A stretch of 64,000 nucleotides of DNA from JAOAFZ01 sp964412815 (GCA_964412815.1 CAYPQF010000021.1:124001-188000); one strand, 5' to 3'. Shown: positions 49,851 to 59,830, counted from the stretch's first letter. Program-made: numbers and translations. The notes: generated from the sequence alone by a model not told the origin.

Positions 49851-51932
49851 CTATATAATTATCCGCGCATCAACTGCCGTGACTTCCGAAACATCCACAA
49901 ACAGTGGATTCATATCGATCTCTTTAATCTCCGGAACAGCCTCCATTAATACCCCCACAGTATGTACCACCGAGTAGAGCAGACCCAGATCAACCGGTTT
50001 TGAACCACGGAATCCGGACAACAGGCTGTGCAGATGCGTCTCTTTTAACATACTGATAAACTCTTTCTGTGAGAACGGTACAATACGGTTAGCAACATCT
50101 TTAAACAGCTCTGCATAGATACCGCCCAGGCCAACCAGCATCACTATTCCAAAGTTCGGATCACGCTTGGCACCGATAAAGATTTCGTGTCCGGTTGATT
50201 GTTTCTGGACAAACGCTCCGTGTGCCGAAGGCACGGCCGCAAGTTGGGTGTATGCCGCGGATACTTCTTCGGCGGTACGCAACCCGGGATACACTCCTTT
50301 GACCTCAGTTTTGTGGGTGATCGTGTCTGACGATAGTTTGAGCGTTACGGGAAAACCCATAGCAGTAGCGACACTCACTGCTTCTTCCGGACTGGCGACA
50401 TGCTGCATTGGTACGACTGGTACCTGAATTAAAGAGAGCACTTCCAGAGATTCGGTGAGATTCAAAAATGGTCGCCCCGCAGCCTGAGTCACTATCTGAC
50501 GGACTCGATCCAGTTGAGGCGACTCAAGCACCGGTTCCTGAGTCTGGTTTAAATGACCCGCGGTCTCACTCAGGTATTGTTTATACCAGACTGCTTTGGC
50601 AATAGCCCGGGTAAGGTAGTCATGATGGCGGAAACTGGCAATTCTTTGCTCTTCAAAAAAATCATGGGCTTCATGTACCGAATCTTTTCCCATAAAGACG
50701 GGATAAATTGGTTGTTCAAATGCCTGCTGAGCCCGCACCATCACGTGTGCCGTTTCCATAATTTCTGTATTCGCTTGTGGCGTTAACAATACGACAATCG
50801 AACCGACATCTTTTTCATCGATGGTAGCAGTGATTGCTTTTTCGTAGTCAAACGCACTGGCATCTCCCAGAATATCGATCGGATTGCGGACAGAGATCTT
50901 TTTCGATTCTCCAAACACCTTTGTCAGTTCCTGTTTATTTTGTTCGCTGATAGTTACCAATGATAGATTCTGCTCAACCAGCTGATCGGCAAGCAACACA
51001 CCGACTCCACCGGCATTGGAGAGCACCAGCACACGGGGAGAGGTCGGTACCCGATCAAAACTAAACAGGCGGAGCAGCGTGGTAAATTCAGTGTAATCAC
51101 GTGCACGAATCGCGCCATTCTGGGCAAATACCGAGCTGAAAACAGCATCATTTCCGGCCAGTCCACCGGTATGAGAAAGTGCAGCCTTGGAACCTTCTTC
51201 TGTTGTTCCTGATTTGAGTATCACAACGGGTTTTCGCAGAGTGGCATCTTTGAGTACCCGTTTAAATTTTTCCCCATCCTTTACATCTTCCAGATACATG
51301 GCAATGACAGCCGTACGAGGGTCGTTTGCCAGAAATTCCAGGGCATCGGCTTCATCAATAATCGATTTATTACCCATGCTGATAAAGTAGGAAAAGCCAA
51401 CATTCGACCTTCCTACAAAATCATCAACCATTACACTGCCTAACGCTCCTGACTGAGAGATAAATCCGACATTTCCCTTTGGCGCAATACTTTTTAAGAA
51501 CGTAGCGTTAATCCCTTTTTCTGTGTTCACGTACCCGATACAGTTTGGTCCCAAAATAGTCAGATTATATTCTTTTGCTTTTTCCAGCAACATCCGTTCG
51601 TTTTCCATACCGGATTCACCAACCTCCTTAAATCCAGCTGCAAACAGTACGACATTCTGAATCCCTTTGGCATGCAATTCATCAAACGCGGGTAATGCAA
51701 TTTTTGCGGGTACGGCCAGAACAGCTAGGTCAACGGCAGAAGGGAGTGCTTCAATACTGCTATATACCTCTTTCCCCAGAATAGACCCGCCTTTCGGATT
51801 CACAAAGTAGAGATCACCGGAAAATCCCTGTTCCAGCATATTGCTGGCAACCAGATATCCTACCTTATGTTTTTCGTGGGAGACACCGATAATCGCTATG
51901 GAGTTAGGGTTGAAGATGGTATCGAGATTCAT
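49851..51932 (-). CDS. ADP-forming acetyl/acyl-CoA synthetase (alpha-beta fusion)
   Basis: This 693-residue enzyme converts acyl-CoA, ADP and phosphate to acid and ATP, a substrate-level energy step of fermenters. It has an N-terminal CoA-binding Rossmann domain (SIAIIGVSHEKHKVGYLVASNM), succinyl-CoA-ligase-like domains with the phospho-His region SKAALSHTGGLAG (about residue 252), and the C-terminal ATP-grasp part (FPVTLKLSSDTITHKTEVKGVYPGL, GIVMLVGLGGIYAELFKDV). The order matches the fused form. It suggests acetate or other acid production as an ATP source for this cell. Confidence 0.93.
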   Translation of the reverse strand: MNLDTIFNPNSIAIIGVSHEKHKVGYLVASNMLEQGFSGDLYFVNPKGGSILGKEVYSSIEALPSAVDLAVLAVPAKIALPAFDELHAKGIQNVVLFAAGFKEVGESGMENERMLLEKAKEYNLTILGPNCIGYVNTEKGINATFLKSIAPKGNVGFISQSGALGSVMVDDFVGRSNVGFSYFISMGNKSIIDEADALEFLANDPRTAVIAMYLEDVKDGEKFKRVLKDATLRKPVVILKSGTTEEGSKAALSHTGGLAGNDAVFSSVFAQNGAIRARDYTEFTTLLRLFSFDRVPTSPRVLVLSNAGGVGVLLADQLVEQNLSLVTISEQNKQELTKVFGESKKISVRNPIDILGDASAFDYEKAITATIDEKDVGSIVVLLTPQANTEIMETAHVMVRAQQAFEQPIYPVFMGKDSVHEAHDFFEEQRIASFRHHDYLTRAIAKAVWYKQYLSETAGHLNQTQEPVLESPQLDRVRQIVTQAAGRPFLNLTESLEVLSLIQVPVVPMQHVASPEEAVSVATAMGFPVTLKLSSDTITHKTEVKGVYPGLRTAEEVSAAYTQLAAVPSAHGAFVQKQSTGHEIFIGAKRDPNFGIVMLVGLGGIYAELFKDVANRIVPFSQKEFISMLKETHLHSLLSGFRGSKPVDLGLLYSVVHTVGVLMEAVPEIKEIDMNPLFVDVSEVTAVDARIII

Positions 51933-52015
51933 AGAGTGATGATAGCAGTAATTAGTGATTCATTCAAGAAAAAAGGGGTAGCAGGAGTATGGCGAATCAG
52001 TATAATGGATAAACT

Positions 52016-53104
52016 ATGGACAGTCAGACTCAGTATACGCCACGTGGTTCACACGCCGCATTACACGAAGGGAGCCTCCCGGAAATGATCTCTCCATACA
52101 TGCTTCGGTTGATTGAAGAAACAGGAGGGCCCGAAGGGCCGATCGGTCGTCAGTTTATCAAAGCAGACGACGACCAGAATCAACCGTCTGTACACACCGA
52201 TCCGCTGATTGAAGGGAGTCATGAGGTAGCTCCGGGTATTATCTATAAATATCGCGGCAAGATAAACAAAAAAGGTGAGGTCGTGTATCATGGCCGGGTA
52301 CTGTGGACCATTAGCCGATTCTGCGCGACATACTGCCGGTTTTGCACCAGGGGGCGGCTGGTCGGTATGCCGGCAGGAGCAGCCTCTACAAATGCCGAGA
52401 CACTGGCACAAAAGCCGTATCTGGAATACGAAGATATCGAAGAGAGTATTCGGTTTATCCAGCTTCACCCCGAGATCAACGAGGTAATTCTCTCGGGCGG
52501 AGACCCGTTTATCGCACCACCTCAGTATCTCCAGCACATTTTTTCTGCACTGGCAGCGTTACAGGAGCAGGGGAGCCTTGATTTTGTTCGTATCCATACC
52601 CGTGCTCCCATCACCAATCCCTATGCTTTTAAAGACTATCATATGGGACTTCTGGGAATGGTGCAGATGCCACATATGGTCTTGCATATTAACCATCCTG
52701 CGGAACTGACACCGGAAGTTCGTAATCTGGTACAGTCGATACAGTCGCAGACTGATACCGTCCTCCTTTCGCAGTCCGTACTGTTGAAAGGAGTAAATGA
52801 CGATGTTCAAACACTCTATACACTATTCACAGAACTGGCAAAGATCGGTATCCGGCCCTATTATCTTCACCATAATGATCCTGTTTACTGGGCGCGGTCG
52901 TTTACCGTACCGTTCAAAAAGGCCGTAAAGATCTGGCAGACGTTACGAACCAGACTGAGTGGAATTACCGCGACGGCAAAGTTTGTGATTGATACTCCTT
53001 ACGGGGTGGGAAAAGTGCCCGTACCGGATACCCGCTGGAACGATGAATATACTGAATTTTATGACTTTCAGGGGACACGCCAGCCGGTTGATTCTCTTTC
53101 GTAA
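52016..53104 (+). CDS. Lysine 2,3-aminomutase-family radical SAM enzyme
   Basis: This 362-residue enzyme has the 4Fe-4S/SAM motif CATYCRFC (about 102-109), preceded by LWTISRFCAT. Then come LSGGDPFIAPPQYL, VRIHTRAPITNPYAF and LRPYYLHHNDPVYW-like sequences typical of KamA, including the SQSVLLKGVNDD stretch. KamA moves the lysine alpha-amino group to the beta position with PLP. Relatives EpmB act on EF-P, but no efp/epmA gene is present here. TATAAT at 52001-52006 lies 9 bases before the ATG. Confidence 0.9.
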   Translation: MDSQTQYTPRGSHAALHEGSLPEMISPYMLRLIEETGGPEGPIGRQFIKADDDQNQPSVHTDPLIEGSHEVAPGIIYKYRGKINKKGEVVYHGRVLWTISRFCATYCRFCTRGRLVGMPAGAASTNAETLAQKPYLEYEDIEESIRFIQLHPEINEVILSGGDPFIAPPQYLQHIFSALAALQEQGSLDFVRIHTRAPITNPYAFKDYHMGLLGMVQMPHMVLHINHPAELTPEVRNLVQSIQSQTDTVLLSQSVLLKGVNDDVQTLYTLFTELAKIGIRPYYLHHNDPVYWARSFTVPFKKAVKIWQTLRTRLSGITATAKFVIDTPYGVGKVPVPDTRWNDEYTEFYDFQGTRQPVDSLS

Positions 53105-53146
53105 CGTTTATATATACATCACCGTAAACTCTGGTTATAATGAGGT

Positions 53147-55273
53147 ATGCGACTGTTGCAGCATCTCTTTCGTAGGAAACACAGCCGATCAGAAAAAAAG
53201 AGACTCATTGTCTTTGTGGCAATTATGTCTCTCCTTCTTGTTGCCGGCATAACCGGCGCCTTCTACTTTCAGTTTGCTCGAACCGAAGCAGCGGCAGCAT
53301 GGTATGAAAGCTGGCCATACCGACGCAAAATAACTATCAAGGAGTCAATGATTCCGGGTTCAACCGCACTCACCAATTTTCCGGTTATGATCACGATTAC
53401 GGATAGTCAGATGAGCAGACATATCCAGCAAAACTGAAACGATATTCTCTTTACCCTGGGAGACGGCGCCACTAAACTGGCTCACGAAATCGAGTCATAT
53501 AATCCTGCCACTGGGGCACTGGTAGCCTGGGTACGCATCCCTTCATTATCAGCTACAGCAGATACCACACTCTATATGTATTACGGCAATCGTGCCGCGA
53601 CCTACGATGGTTCTACTATGCGCGTGTATGTAAACGGCAGACCTTCTTCTGTTACGGCAGCGCAAACAACGATCTTTAACGGTACGGCCCCATTCTGTAT
53701 CGGGTGCCGGTATGGCGGAGGCAGCCCTGTTGGGCACTCCACCGCCAATATTGATGAAGTAAAAGTGTACAGCTATGCACTTTCCGATGACCAGATTCAG
53801 TCTGAGTTCAACCAGGGAGCATCAACAGTTATGGGCAGCACCTCTACCGAAAGTAACGGCATAACAGTAGGGAATTCGAATGCCCGTGAATACTGTGTAC
53901 CGGGAGACTCCAGTACTTGTAATGCACCTATAGCTGAATGGAAACTTGACTCAAACTCAGGGACCAGTGCTCTTGATACGAGCGGGAATGCAATTACCGG
54001 TAGTTTTGTCAGCAGTCCCGTCTGGACAAGAGGAAAGGTTGGTTCAGCACTAAACTTTGATGGAACGGATGATTACCTGAACATGGGAAACAACTCTCTG
54101 TTTGCGTTTGGCACAGCAGTAACCTTTCAAGCATGGATCAGACCGGAATCTTATAACCCCAATGGCGGAATGATTATAAACAAATGGGTCAGCGGGTTTG
54201 AAGACAAACAACTTACCGTAGCAGGGGATGGAAGAGCATACTTCTTTTTACATAATACGTTTGGTGGCTCGGTTTTATATACAAATAGTACTATTCCCCT
54301 CAATCAGTGGACCCATATCGCAGGAGTCTACACCGGCTCCACCGCCCGTATGTTTATTAATGGAAGACTTGACAGCAGCCGGGCAGCGAGCGGTGATGTA
54401 GCTGACAGTACCGGCATTTTTTACATTGGGGGAAACCCTGATAGAGGAAGCTTTGCATTTGATGGAAGCATAGATGATATAAAGATTTACAACTACGCCC
54501 GCACGCCTGCTCAGGTAAATTGGGACTTTAGTCGGGGCAGGCCGTTATCATGGATTAAGTTTGATGAATGTTCCGGCACTATCGCAAATGACTCCGGCTT
54601 GCTCCTGAATGCCGGAACGATCTCAATTGGGGCAAGTGGTACTCAAACAGCAGCAGGCACCTGTACCTCAGGAAGCGCTGCAGAGGCCTGGAGTAATGGA
54701 GCTACTGGGAAGTTTAACTCAGGAATGAATTTTGATGGAACAGACGACGTGGTAACTCTTCCTGCGAATACCAGCTACGATCTCAGCGCGACCACTGGTG
54801 GCTCAGCATTTTTATGGGTGCAAAAAAATAGCATCTGTGACAGCGCAAATAGCAACAACAACGAGCTCTTCCTTAATCTATGGGGAGGAAGTCATACCGG
54901 CAATACCTGGTGGATTGGCTGTCTGGGACATAACCAGTCTCCTGCAAATGCATTGACATTCAGACATAATGGAGTGGTGTTCAGCTATACACCCCTTACG
55001 TTTCCTAACTCTTCGTGGCAACATATCGGCTTCGTCTATACCGGAACAGAAATCAGATATTATGTGAACGGAGTTCAGGTAGGAACAAACGCATTTACCG
55101 GAAATGTTACGTCCACGTCCCCTGTTTGTATTGGTAACTATAACGCCGGTTGCACGGACACCTACCGTTATAATGGAAGAATTGACGATGTCCGATTATA
55201 TAACTATCCGCTCACTGACACTCAGGTAAAGGTATTGATGAATGAAGGGGCAGCGATTCGTTTCGGACCGTAA
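53147..55273 (+). pseudogene. DUF2341-LamG surface protein gene with in-frame TGA
   Basis: One frame runs from ATG 53147 to 55273, broken only by TGA at 53435-53437. It has an N-terminal signal/anchor (LIVFVAIMSLLLVAGITGAFYF), then a DUF2341 domain (WYESWPYRRKITI ... ILFTLGDGATKLAHEIESYNP ... TTLYMYYGN) split by the TGA where the family usually has a small residue before N-D-I. A partial LamG end (YDGSTMRVYVNG) and two complete LamG domains follow (each ALNFDGTDDYLNMG-like to VYSYALS-like). The first LamG has lost its N-terminal half, so an internal deletion is likely too. TATAAT is 5 bases upstream of the ATG. Probably a decaying adhesin, or a recoded or mis-sequenced gene. Confidence 0.7.
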
Positions 55274-55307
55274 CATGGCATACCAGGTAACGACACTAAC
55301 GAGGGGA

Positions 55308-56039
55308 TTATAACTGGAGCAGTTTATACGGTTTCTCCGGATTGATGGATTCAAGGAGCGGCAACGACACATTATACACAGGGATTCCTTTCTGCGTTTT
55401 TCCTTCGTGCGTACCATGGTGGGCATGGCCGTGAAGAATAGTAGTGACATCGAAACGCTCCAATGGTTCAAGCAGACGGGACGATCCCAAAAAGGGAAAG
55501 ATATCCACGGGCTCACCTTCGACAGTGGAACGAATCGGGGAGTAATGGAGAACAACACAGATAGGGATATCCGGTCCAACATCCCGCAATGCTTTTTCGA
55601 GTAACAGTGCTTCGTCCAGCGAAGCTTTGACAAACTTCTTTACTAACGGCTCTCCAAAGGAGCTTAAGGCATAGCCGTCAAATCCACCACCAAATCCTTT
55701 CGAGCCGACAAATGCCACTCCTTCGATAATGGTACTGATACCATCGAGAACCTGAATATTCCGCTGGCGTAACATCGATGTGATCTCCGCTTCCAGATTG
55801 TTTTCGTAGTCATGATTTCCCAGCACACACACCACCGGTACCGAACAGTAGGTTAACTGATCCAGCAAAAGTTCGGTGTCCCGGATTGTACCCCGCTGCG
55901 TCAGGTCTCCGGCGATAGCCAGGACGTCGGCATCACGAGATATGTGCTGGAACAACTCCTGGTAATTTTTTTGCACCAGTTCACCAACATGAATATCTCC
56001 AAGTGCCGCGATGCGTGTTTTTTTGCGGTGGTCTGCCAT
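55308..56039 (-). CDS. Calcineurin-like metallophosphoesterase
   Basis: This 243-residue cytoplasmic enzyme has the metal motifs in order: ALGDIHVGE (GDxH), IAGDLTQRG (GDxx), CVLGNHDYE (GNHD), VVLHYSP and LHGHAHHG (GHxH). This is a complete dimetal phosphoesterase site. The substrate is unknown; relatives cleave cyclic nucleotides or phosphodiesters. It follows the nucleotidyltransferase gene by 5 bases, so the two are probably cotranscribed. Confidence 0.92.
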   Translation of the reverse strand: MADHRKKTRIAALGDIHVGELVQKNYQELFQHISRDADVLAIAGDLTQRGTIRDTELLLDQLTYCSVPVVCVLGNHDYENNLEAEITSMLRQRNIQVLDGISTIIEGVAFVGSKGFGGGFDGYALSSFGEPLVKKFVKASLDEALLLEKALRDVGPDIPICVVLHYSPIRSTVEGEPVDIFPFLGSSRLLEPLERFDVTTILHGHAHHGTHEGKTQKGIPVYNVSLPLLESINPEKPYKLLQL

Positions 56040-56044
56040 AATTG

Positions 56045-56770
56045 TTATTTAATTTCGTTATACCCCCAATGTTCTATCGGGTAGGTATACTGTCTCCAGC
56101 TGAGTACATTTCCCCGACATACTTTGTCTTTTGAGGCCGGCAATTCAAGTTGATGGGTGACCCGTGACAAGAGATCCTCCATGAGCCAGCGGGGGACCAG
56201 ATCGCGATCAGCCGGGTACGCAAACCGGAAGAGCATGAGGTGTGCCAGCAGAACTTCCCAGTATTGGTCCAGTCGTGCCAGCAGTAGCTTCCAGTCCAGT
56301 TGAGCGCCGTGCTTGACAATCACATGATGGATATCAGCCCCATCGTATTTATCACGCTCAAACCGGAATGCTTTACTGACGATAAACTCTTCCGGTGCCA
56401 GCACACATACCGTTCTACTGAAGACTGTCGTTTCCAATGCGTGCGTAAACCATGTTTCGTCAACCTGGGGAATACCTGTTTTAGCGCCAAATATCAGGTC
56501 AACAAACTGTTTTCCTTTGAGGATTTTAGCCAGCCATCGTTCGTCTGTTACTTCTATAGTAAAACCCTTTTCCTGTAACAAATGAAGGATACGGGGATAG
56601 TCACCGGCTTTACAGAAAATATCCAGATCTTTTGTTTCCCGGTTAATACCGGTCAATGCCCACAACGCGTACGTTCCACCCAGCATATAGGGATAGCCTG
56701 ACTCCTGAATTGCGTCCATAACATCTGCGTAGAAGCGCTCTTTTGCATTCCGGGGATTTCTTTTTTGCAT
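56045..56770 (-). CDS. Nucleotidyltransferase-fold protein
   Basis: This 241-residue protein has YPYMLGGTYALWALTGINRETKDLDIFCKAGD, the GG-(x)n-R-x-T-x-DLDI pattern of Pol-beta-type nucleotidyltransferases (similar to AbiEii/DUF6036-like proteins). The third acidic residue is in FVDLIFG. The rest is helical. It heads a two-gene unit with the phosphoesterase at 55308. It could be a toxin-like or housekeeping enzyme; no antitoxin-like gene adjoins. Confidence 0.75.
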   Translation of the reverse strand: MQKRNPRNAKERFYADVMDAIQESGYPYMLGGTYALWALTGINRETKDLDIFCKAGDYPRILHLLQEKGFTIEVTDERWLAKILKGKQFVDLIFGAKTGIPQVDETWFTHALETTVFSRTVCVLAPEEFIVSKAFRFERDKYDGADIHHVIVKHGAQLDWKLLLARLDQYWEVLLAHLMLFRFAYPADRDLVPRWLMEDLLSRVTHQLELPASKDKVCRGNVLSWRQYTYPIEHWGYNEIK

Positions 56771-56950
56771 AGATATTGAGTATTCTTAACAAACCATTGT
56801 ATTATTCCTATAAAAAAGGGGAGATCAGAGAATAATATGAGAAATGTAAGAGGGTAGATACGGAAGAGTTTTTGAAAACCATCAAAAACCGCACATTATT
56901 GTATAATATACCTCCGCAACAGCCAAACGGAAAGAAAGGCAGGTAGAACG

Positions 56951-57679
56951 ATGACTCCTCCTCCCACCCGGACCCTGTTCGTCACGCCACTCAACGGTTT
57001 TATCCTGATGCTGACGCTGCTCGCGATGACCGTACTCAGCTATCTGGCGGAGCAGGTTCCACGCATTGGGATCTGTGTGATCGGCCTGGCAATGCTGGTA
57101 GTGATGATCTCACCACTGGCGATGGACTATCAACCGAGCACCAAGCTGATGGCCCGGTCGGTCGGCCTGCTGGCCGCTTGTATCGTCTTCCTCTGCCTCG
57201 CGCAAGTCGCCGTATTGTTGGGCGCCAACTCGATCAAGCAGCGTGATATCACCATCGCCGGCCCGATCTTTGCGGTGGTGAGCGTATGCGGGAATATGCT
57301 GCCGAGCTTCCGGGTCACCATCTGGTCCCGGCTGTCCAGCATCATCGCACTGCTGACCCTGCTGCTCACCGCCGGCCTCTGGTGGCTGCAAAACCAGGTC
57401 AGCTTCATCGCCCTCAACGTGCCGTTACTGGCGCTCATCGCGGGCATGATCAGCGCCCTGGTGGTCCGTTTCGCCTCCCGCAGCCCCACCACTGGCCTGA
57501 TGGCGTATCTGGGCTGGTACTGGATGGGTACGATGGTGATTGTCACCCTGGCGAGCCTGCTGACACAGGAGCTACAGGCCTATCGCGACCAGCTGCCGGG
57601 GCTCACCCTGCTCTGTATTCTGATCTCGTTCATCGTCGGGAGCATCGCCTATGGCATCCAGAACTGGCGCAAGAAGTAG
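56951..57679 (+). CDS. GC-rich membrane protein
   Basis: This 242-residue protein has seven predicted transmembrane helices (for example GFILMLTLLAMTVLSYL, LLAACIVFLCLAQVAVLLG, LTLLCILISFIVGSIAYG) and short loops, with a basic C-terminus (QNWRKK). TATAAT lies at 56902-56907; a weak AAAGGCAGG Shine-Dalgarno precedes the ATG. Bases 57421-57480 hold 41 G/C of 60. It ends in a strong terminator at 57761. No family recognised; one of three adjacent GC-rich membrane genes. Confidence 0.8.
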   Translation: MTPPPTRTLFVTPLNGFILMLTLLAMTVLSYLAEQVPRIGICVIGLAMLVVMISPLAMDYQPSTKLMARSVGLLAACIVFLCLAQVAVLLGANSIKQRDITIAGPIFAVVSVCGNMLPSFRVTIWSRLSSIIALLTLLLTAGLWWLQNQVSFIALNVPLLALIAGMISALVVRFASRSPTTGLMAYLGWYWMGTMVIVTLASLLTQELQAYRDQLPGLTLLCILISFIVGSIAYGIQNWRKK

Positions 57680-57760
57680 AGAAGTGACGGAGTAAGAAGA
57701 AGATACCCCTGCAAGAAGTGTCCCACCAGGACATCTGCACACTCTTCAACGTTTTGGAGC

Positions 57761-57795
57761 GGTCAGGGGGAGGTACGCTCCCCCTGAACCTTTTT
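57761..57795 (+). terminator. Rho-independent terminator
   Basis: TCAGGGGGAG (57763-57772) / CTCCCCCTGA (57778-57787), extended by GG/CC, then TTTTT. Between convergent GC-rich genes. Confidence 0.9.
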
Positions 57796-57879
57796 ACGCG
57801 TTATTCTCACGCTTTCCTTACCCATCTGCTGATACTACACACCTGAATCTACCCGCCTTTCCGCACCCCTGCAATCACC

Positions 57880-58278
57880 CTAGATAAGGGGATCAGTCCA
57901 GACCTGCAGCAGGTAGAGCACGGTCCCTACATTCGTCAGTGCACTTAACAGCGTGATTATGGTTAACCGCAGGTTCATGCCGCGCAGATACCCCGGGCGG
58001 TTCCAGTCCTGGAGCAGGTAGTAGACCCGGTTCCAGGAAAGAAAGATCACCCAGACGGTCTGCACGCTTGTCGCGAGCAGAATCTGCGGCACCCAGACCA
58101 GGATCAGTCCCCCCGCAGAGATGAACGCAGCAGAGACAGTCGCCAGAAGCGCAACGTACATCGACCAGCGAAAAAAGAACGGTACCTGACTCCGCCACTT
58201 CCACCAGGAGCGGATATCTACCAGAGTCAAATACGCGATCACCGCGTACAGGATCATGAGGTTCAACGTGACTGCCAT
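57880..58278 (-). CDS. GC-rich membrane protein
   Basis: This 132-residue protein has four predicted helices (LMILYAVIAYLTLV, FRWSMYVALLATVSAAFISAGGLILVW, ILLATSVQTVWVIFLSW, LTIITLLSALTNVGTVLYLL). ATG 58278 follows AAGGAGG (complement of 58284-58290), and TATAAT (complement of 58326-58331) lies about 48 bases upstream. Same layout as the neighbouring gene at 58366; the two may be distant duplicates. No family recognised. Confidence 0.75.
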   Translation of the reverse strand: MAVTLNLMILYAVIAYLTLVDIRSWWKWRSQVPFFFRWSMYVALLATVSAAFISAGGLILVWVPQILLATSVQTVWVIFLSWNRVYYLLQDWNRPGYLRGMNLRLTIITLLSALTNVGTVLYLLQVWTDPLI

Positions 58279-58365
58279 AGCAGCCTCCTTAGGTATAGAG
58301 GTCGTTTGAAACGCTTTAAGTAGGAATTATAGCAGATGAATACCGGGAACGCTGGAATAGAGTGG

Positions 58366-58776
58366 CTAGAACGCCGGCCAGATGAAGAGCGCCAGCCCAG
58401 CGACAGTCGCCATCATCCCGCAGAGCCGCACCGCCAGGTAGAGGATCTGCCGCCACTTGGGAACGCTGGGCTTCTGGCCGCTCTCCTCCTGGCGCCGGTA
58501 GTCGTCGACATCGATCATGAGATACTTCCAGAACTCGTTCCAGAAGACCGGCAGAGCGAGCAGGGAGAGAATCCCGACCGGAAGTTCCATCACGTCGATC
58601 ACCAGGTCGGGGAAGGCGCGGGTAAACAGGGCCAGGCCGAGAACGATAACGGCCACGATCGCCCACCAGAGCTGCTCAGTCCACCGGAACCTGGTTGTCT
58701 GAAGCCGCTGGATAACACACCACAGCGCCAACAGAACCGCACCCGTGTGAATCCCCACTTCAGAAAGCACTTCCAT
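58366..58776 (-). CDS. GC-rich membrane protein
   Basis: This 136-residue protein has four predicted helices (IHTGAVLLALWCVIQ, LWWAIVAVIVLGLALFT, LPVGILSLLALPVFW, LAVRLCGMMATVAGLALFIW) and a charged loop MIDVDDYRRQEESGQ. ATG 58776 is chosen for the GGAGG 5 bases upstream; the frame opens 4 codons earlier. TATAAT (complement of 58836-58841) begins TATAATAGTG, the same as at 8489. No family recognised. Confidence 0.75.
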   Translation of the reverse strand: MEVLSEVGIHTGAVLLALWCVIQRLQTTRFRWTEQLWWAIVAVIVLGLALFTRAFPDLVIDVMELPVGILSLLALPVFWNEFWKYLMIDVDDYRRQEESGQKPSVPKWRQILYLAVRLCGMMATVAGLALFIWPAF

Positions 58777-58960
58777 AGAAGCCTCCATTTCTGCGCTACG
58801 TCTGATCCCAGCACCTGGGATAGCAAAGTAACACTATTATACAAAGCTTAAAAAGCATATCTACTAAAGATTACTACTCCATACCATTGATTTGTAGATA
58901 AACCCATAGTATAATGATCCGTTATCATAATTGTTGTTTTTAAACTACAACTAACTCTAT

Positions 58961-59830
58961 ATGTGGGGAAGAAAAGAAAAGAGAACACCTGAACCTCAGG
59001 AAGCTCTCTCAACCCGGAATCGGGTTATTAACAACATCGCCGGGTATCTGTATGATCACGCAACCGCTGTCAGTGGAAGAAACCGCCTCTTACAGTTTAC
59101 ATCCCAGCTTCCGTCTCACCGCTGTATGTACAGCCATGTCTCCGGTGGGAATACCCTGGCATATATTACCGATACAAAAACTTTTTTTAGGGTTCTGGAA
59201 GAAGCACCGGACGAACTTCAGCTTGACTGTGCCTCTATATTACCTGTTGCCATAGTTGCGGGAATAGCCCGCACCATGGAACAGGATGGAATCGATCGAA
59301 GCATTATTGCAGATGCAACGCAGGCTATTGTTATGTCAGGTGAAGAATCCCAGATCAAAGTAAATAACACAACCTACCTGCCATTCCTGCCTCCAGGTGA
59401 CGCACGGTATGGAATTGGTCTTGGCACCCCAAAATATATAGAGATTCATGCGCAGATCGGAAATGTATGGGATCCCTCCAGTTCAACTGCTACGGTAAAC
59501 ACGAATTTGGAGTATGGGGATATCTTTTCATTTAATTCATCTCATTTCCGCTGGTATCCGGGGTGGGGCAATCGTCATAATCAGAACGGAATGGTGCTCG
59601 AAACCCGGTCTCCGGTACAAGGCGATGGTCTGGTCTTTGCCCATGCCCCACTGCTAGAAGAGCGTCTCTCGACCCTGGGCTTTGAGTTTTTAAAACTGTA
59701 CCGGAACCTGAGCGAGATTGGCGTAACAGAAGCAGACTTCCGCAAAGGACGGGGGATAGCTGTGTACGGCGCCGGAGTAGACTACGAACGGTTATATCTT
59801 TCATTTTTGAATGGGGTTATCAACTTGTAA
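58961..59830 (+). CDS. Cytoplasmic hypothetical protein
   Basis: This 289-residue soluble protein has no signal or membrane segment. It begins basic (MWGRKEKRTPEPQEAL) and has a central LDCASILPVAIVAGIARTMEQDGIDRSIIADATQAIVM helix region and a beta-rich second half (GDIFSFNSSHFRWYPGWGNRHN). Nothing I recognise. It ends about 50 bases before the ABC exporter operon on the same strand, but that operon has its own promoter. Confidence 0.6.
   Translation: MWGRKEKRTPEPQEALSTRNRVINNIAGYLYDHATAVSGRNRLLQFTSQLPSHRCMYSHVSGGNTLAYITDTKTFFRVLEEAPDELQLDCASILPVAIVAGIARTMEQDGIDRSIIADATQAIVMSGEESQIKVNNTTYLPFLPPGDARYGIGLGTPKYIEIHAQIGNVWDPSSSTATVNTNLEYGDIFSFNSSHFRWYPGWGNRHNQNGMVLETRSPVQGDGLVFAHAPLLEERLSTLGFEFLKLYRNLSEIGVTEADFRKGRGIAVYGAGVDYERLYLSFLNGVINL

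Noticed and set aside
49851..51932. Acyl-CoA synthetase as two separate alpha and beta genes
   Set aside because: A single uninterrupted frame holds both parts in the order known from fused enzymes.
53435..53437. TGA read as glycine (genetic code 25, as in Gracilibacteria/Absconditabacteria)
   Set aside because: TGA is the natural end of cas1, mod and proS with good family lengths, and no other gene in the window has an internal TGA.
8489..58841. GC-rich genes as assembly contamination
   Set aside because: They alternate with native genes at six or more separate places, oriented sensibly and bounded by shared terminators, which a simple contig chimera would not give; still worth checking with reads.
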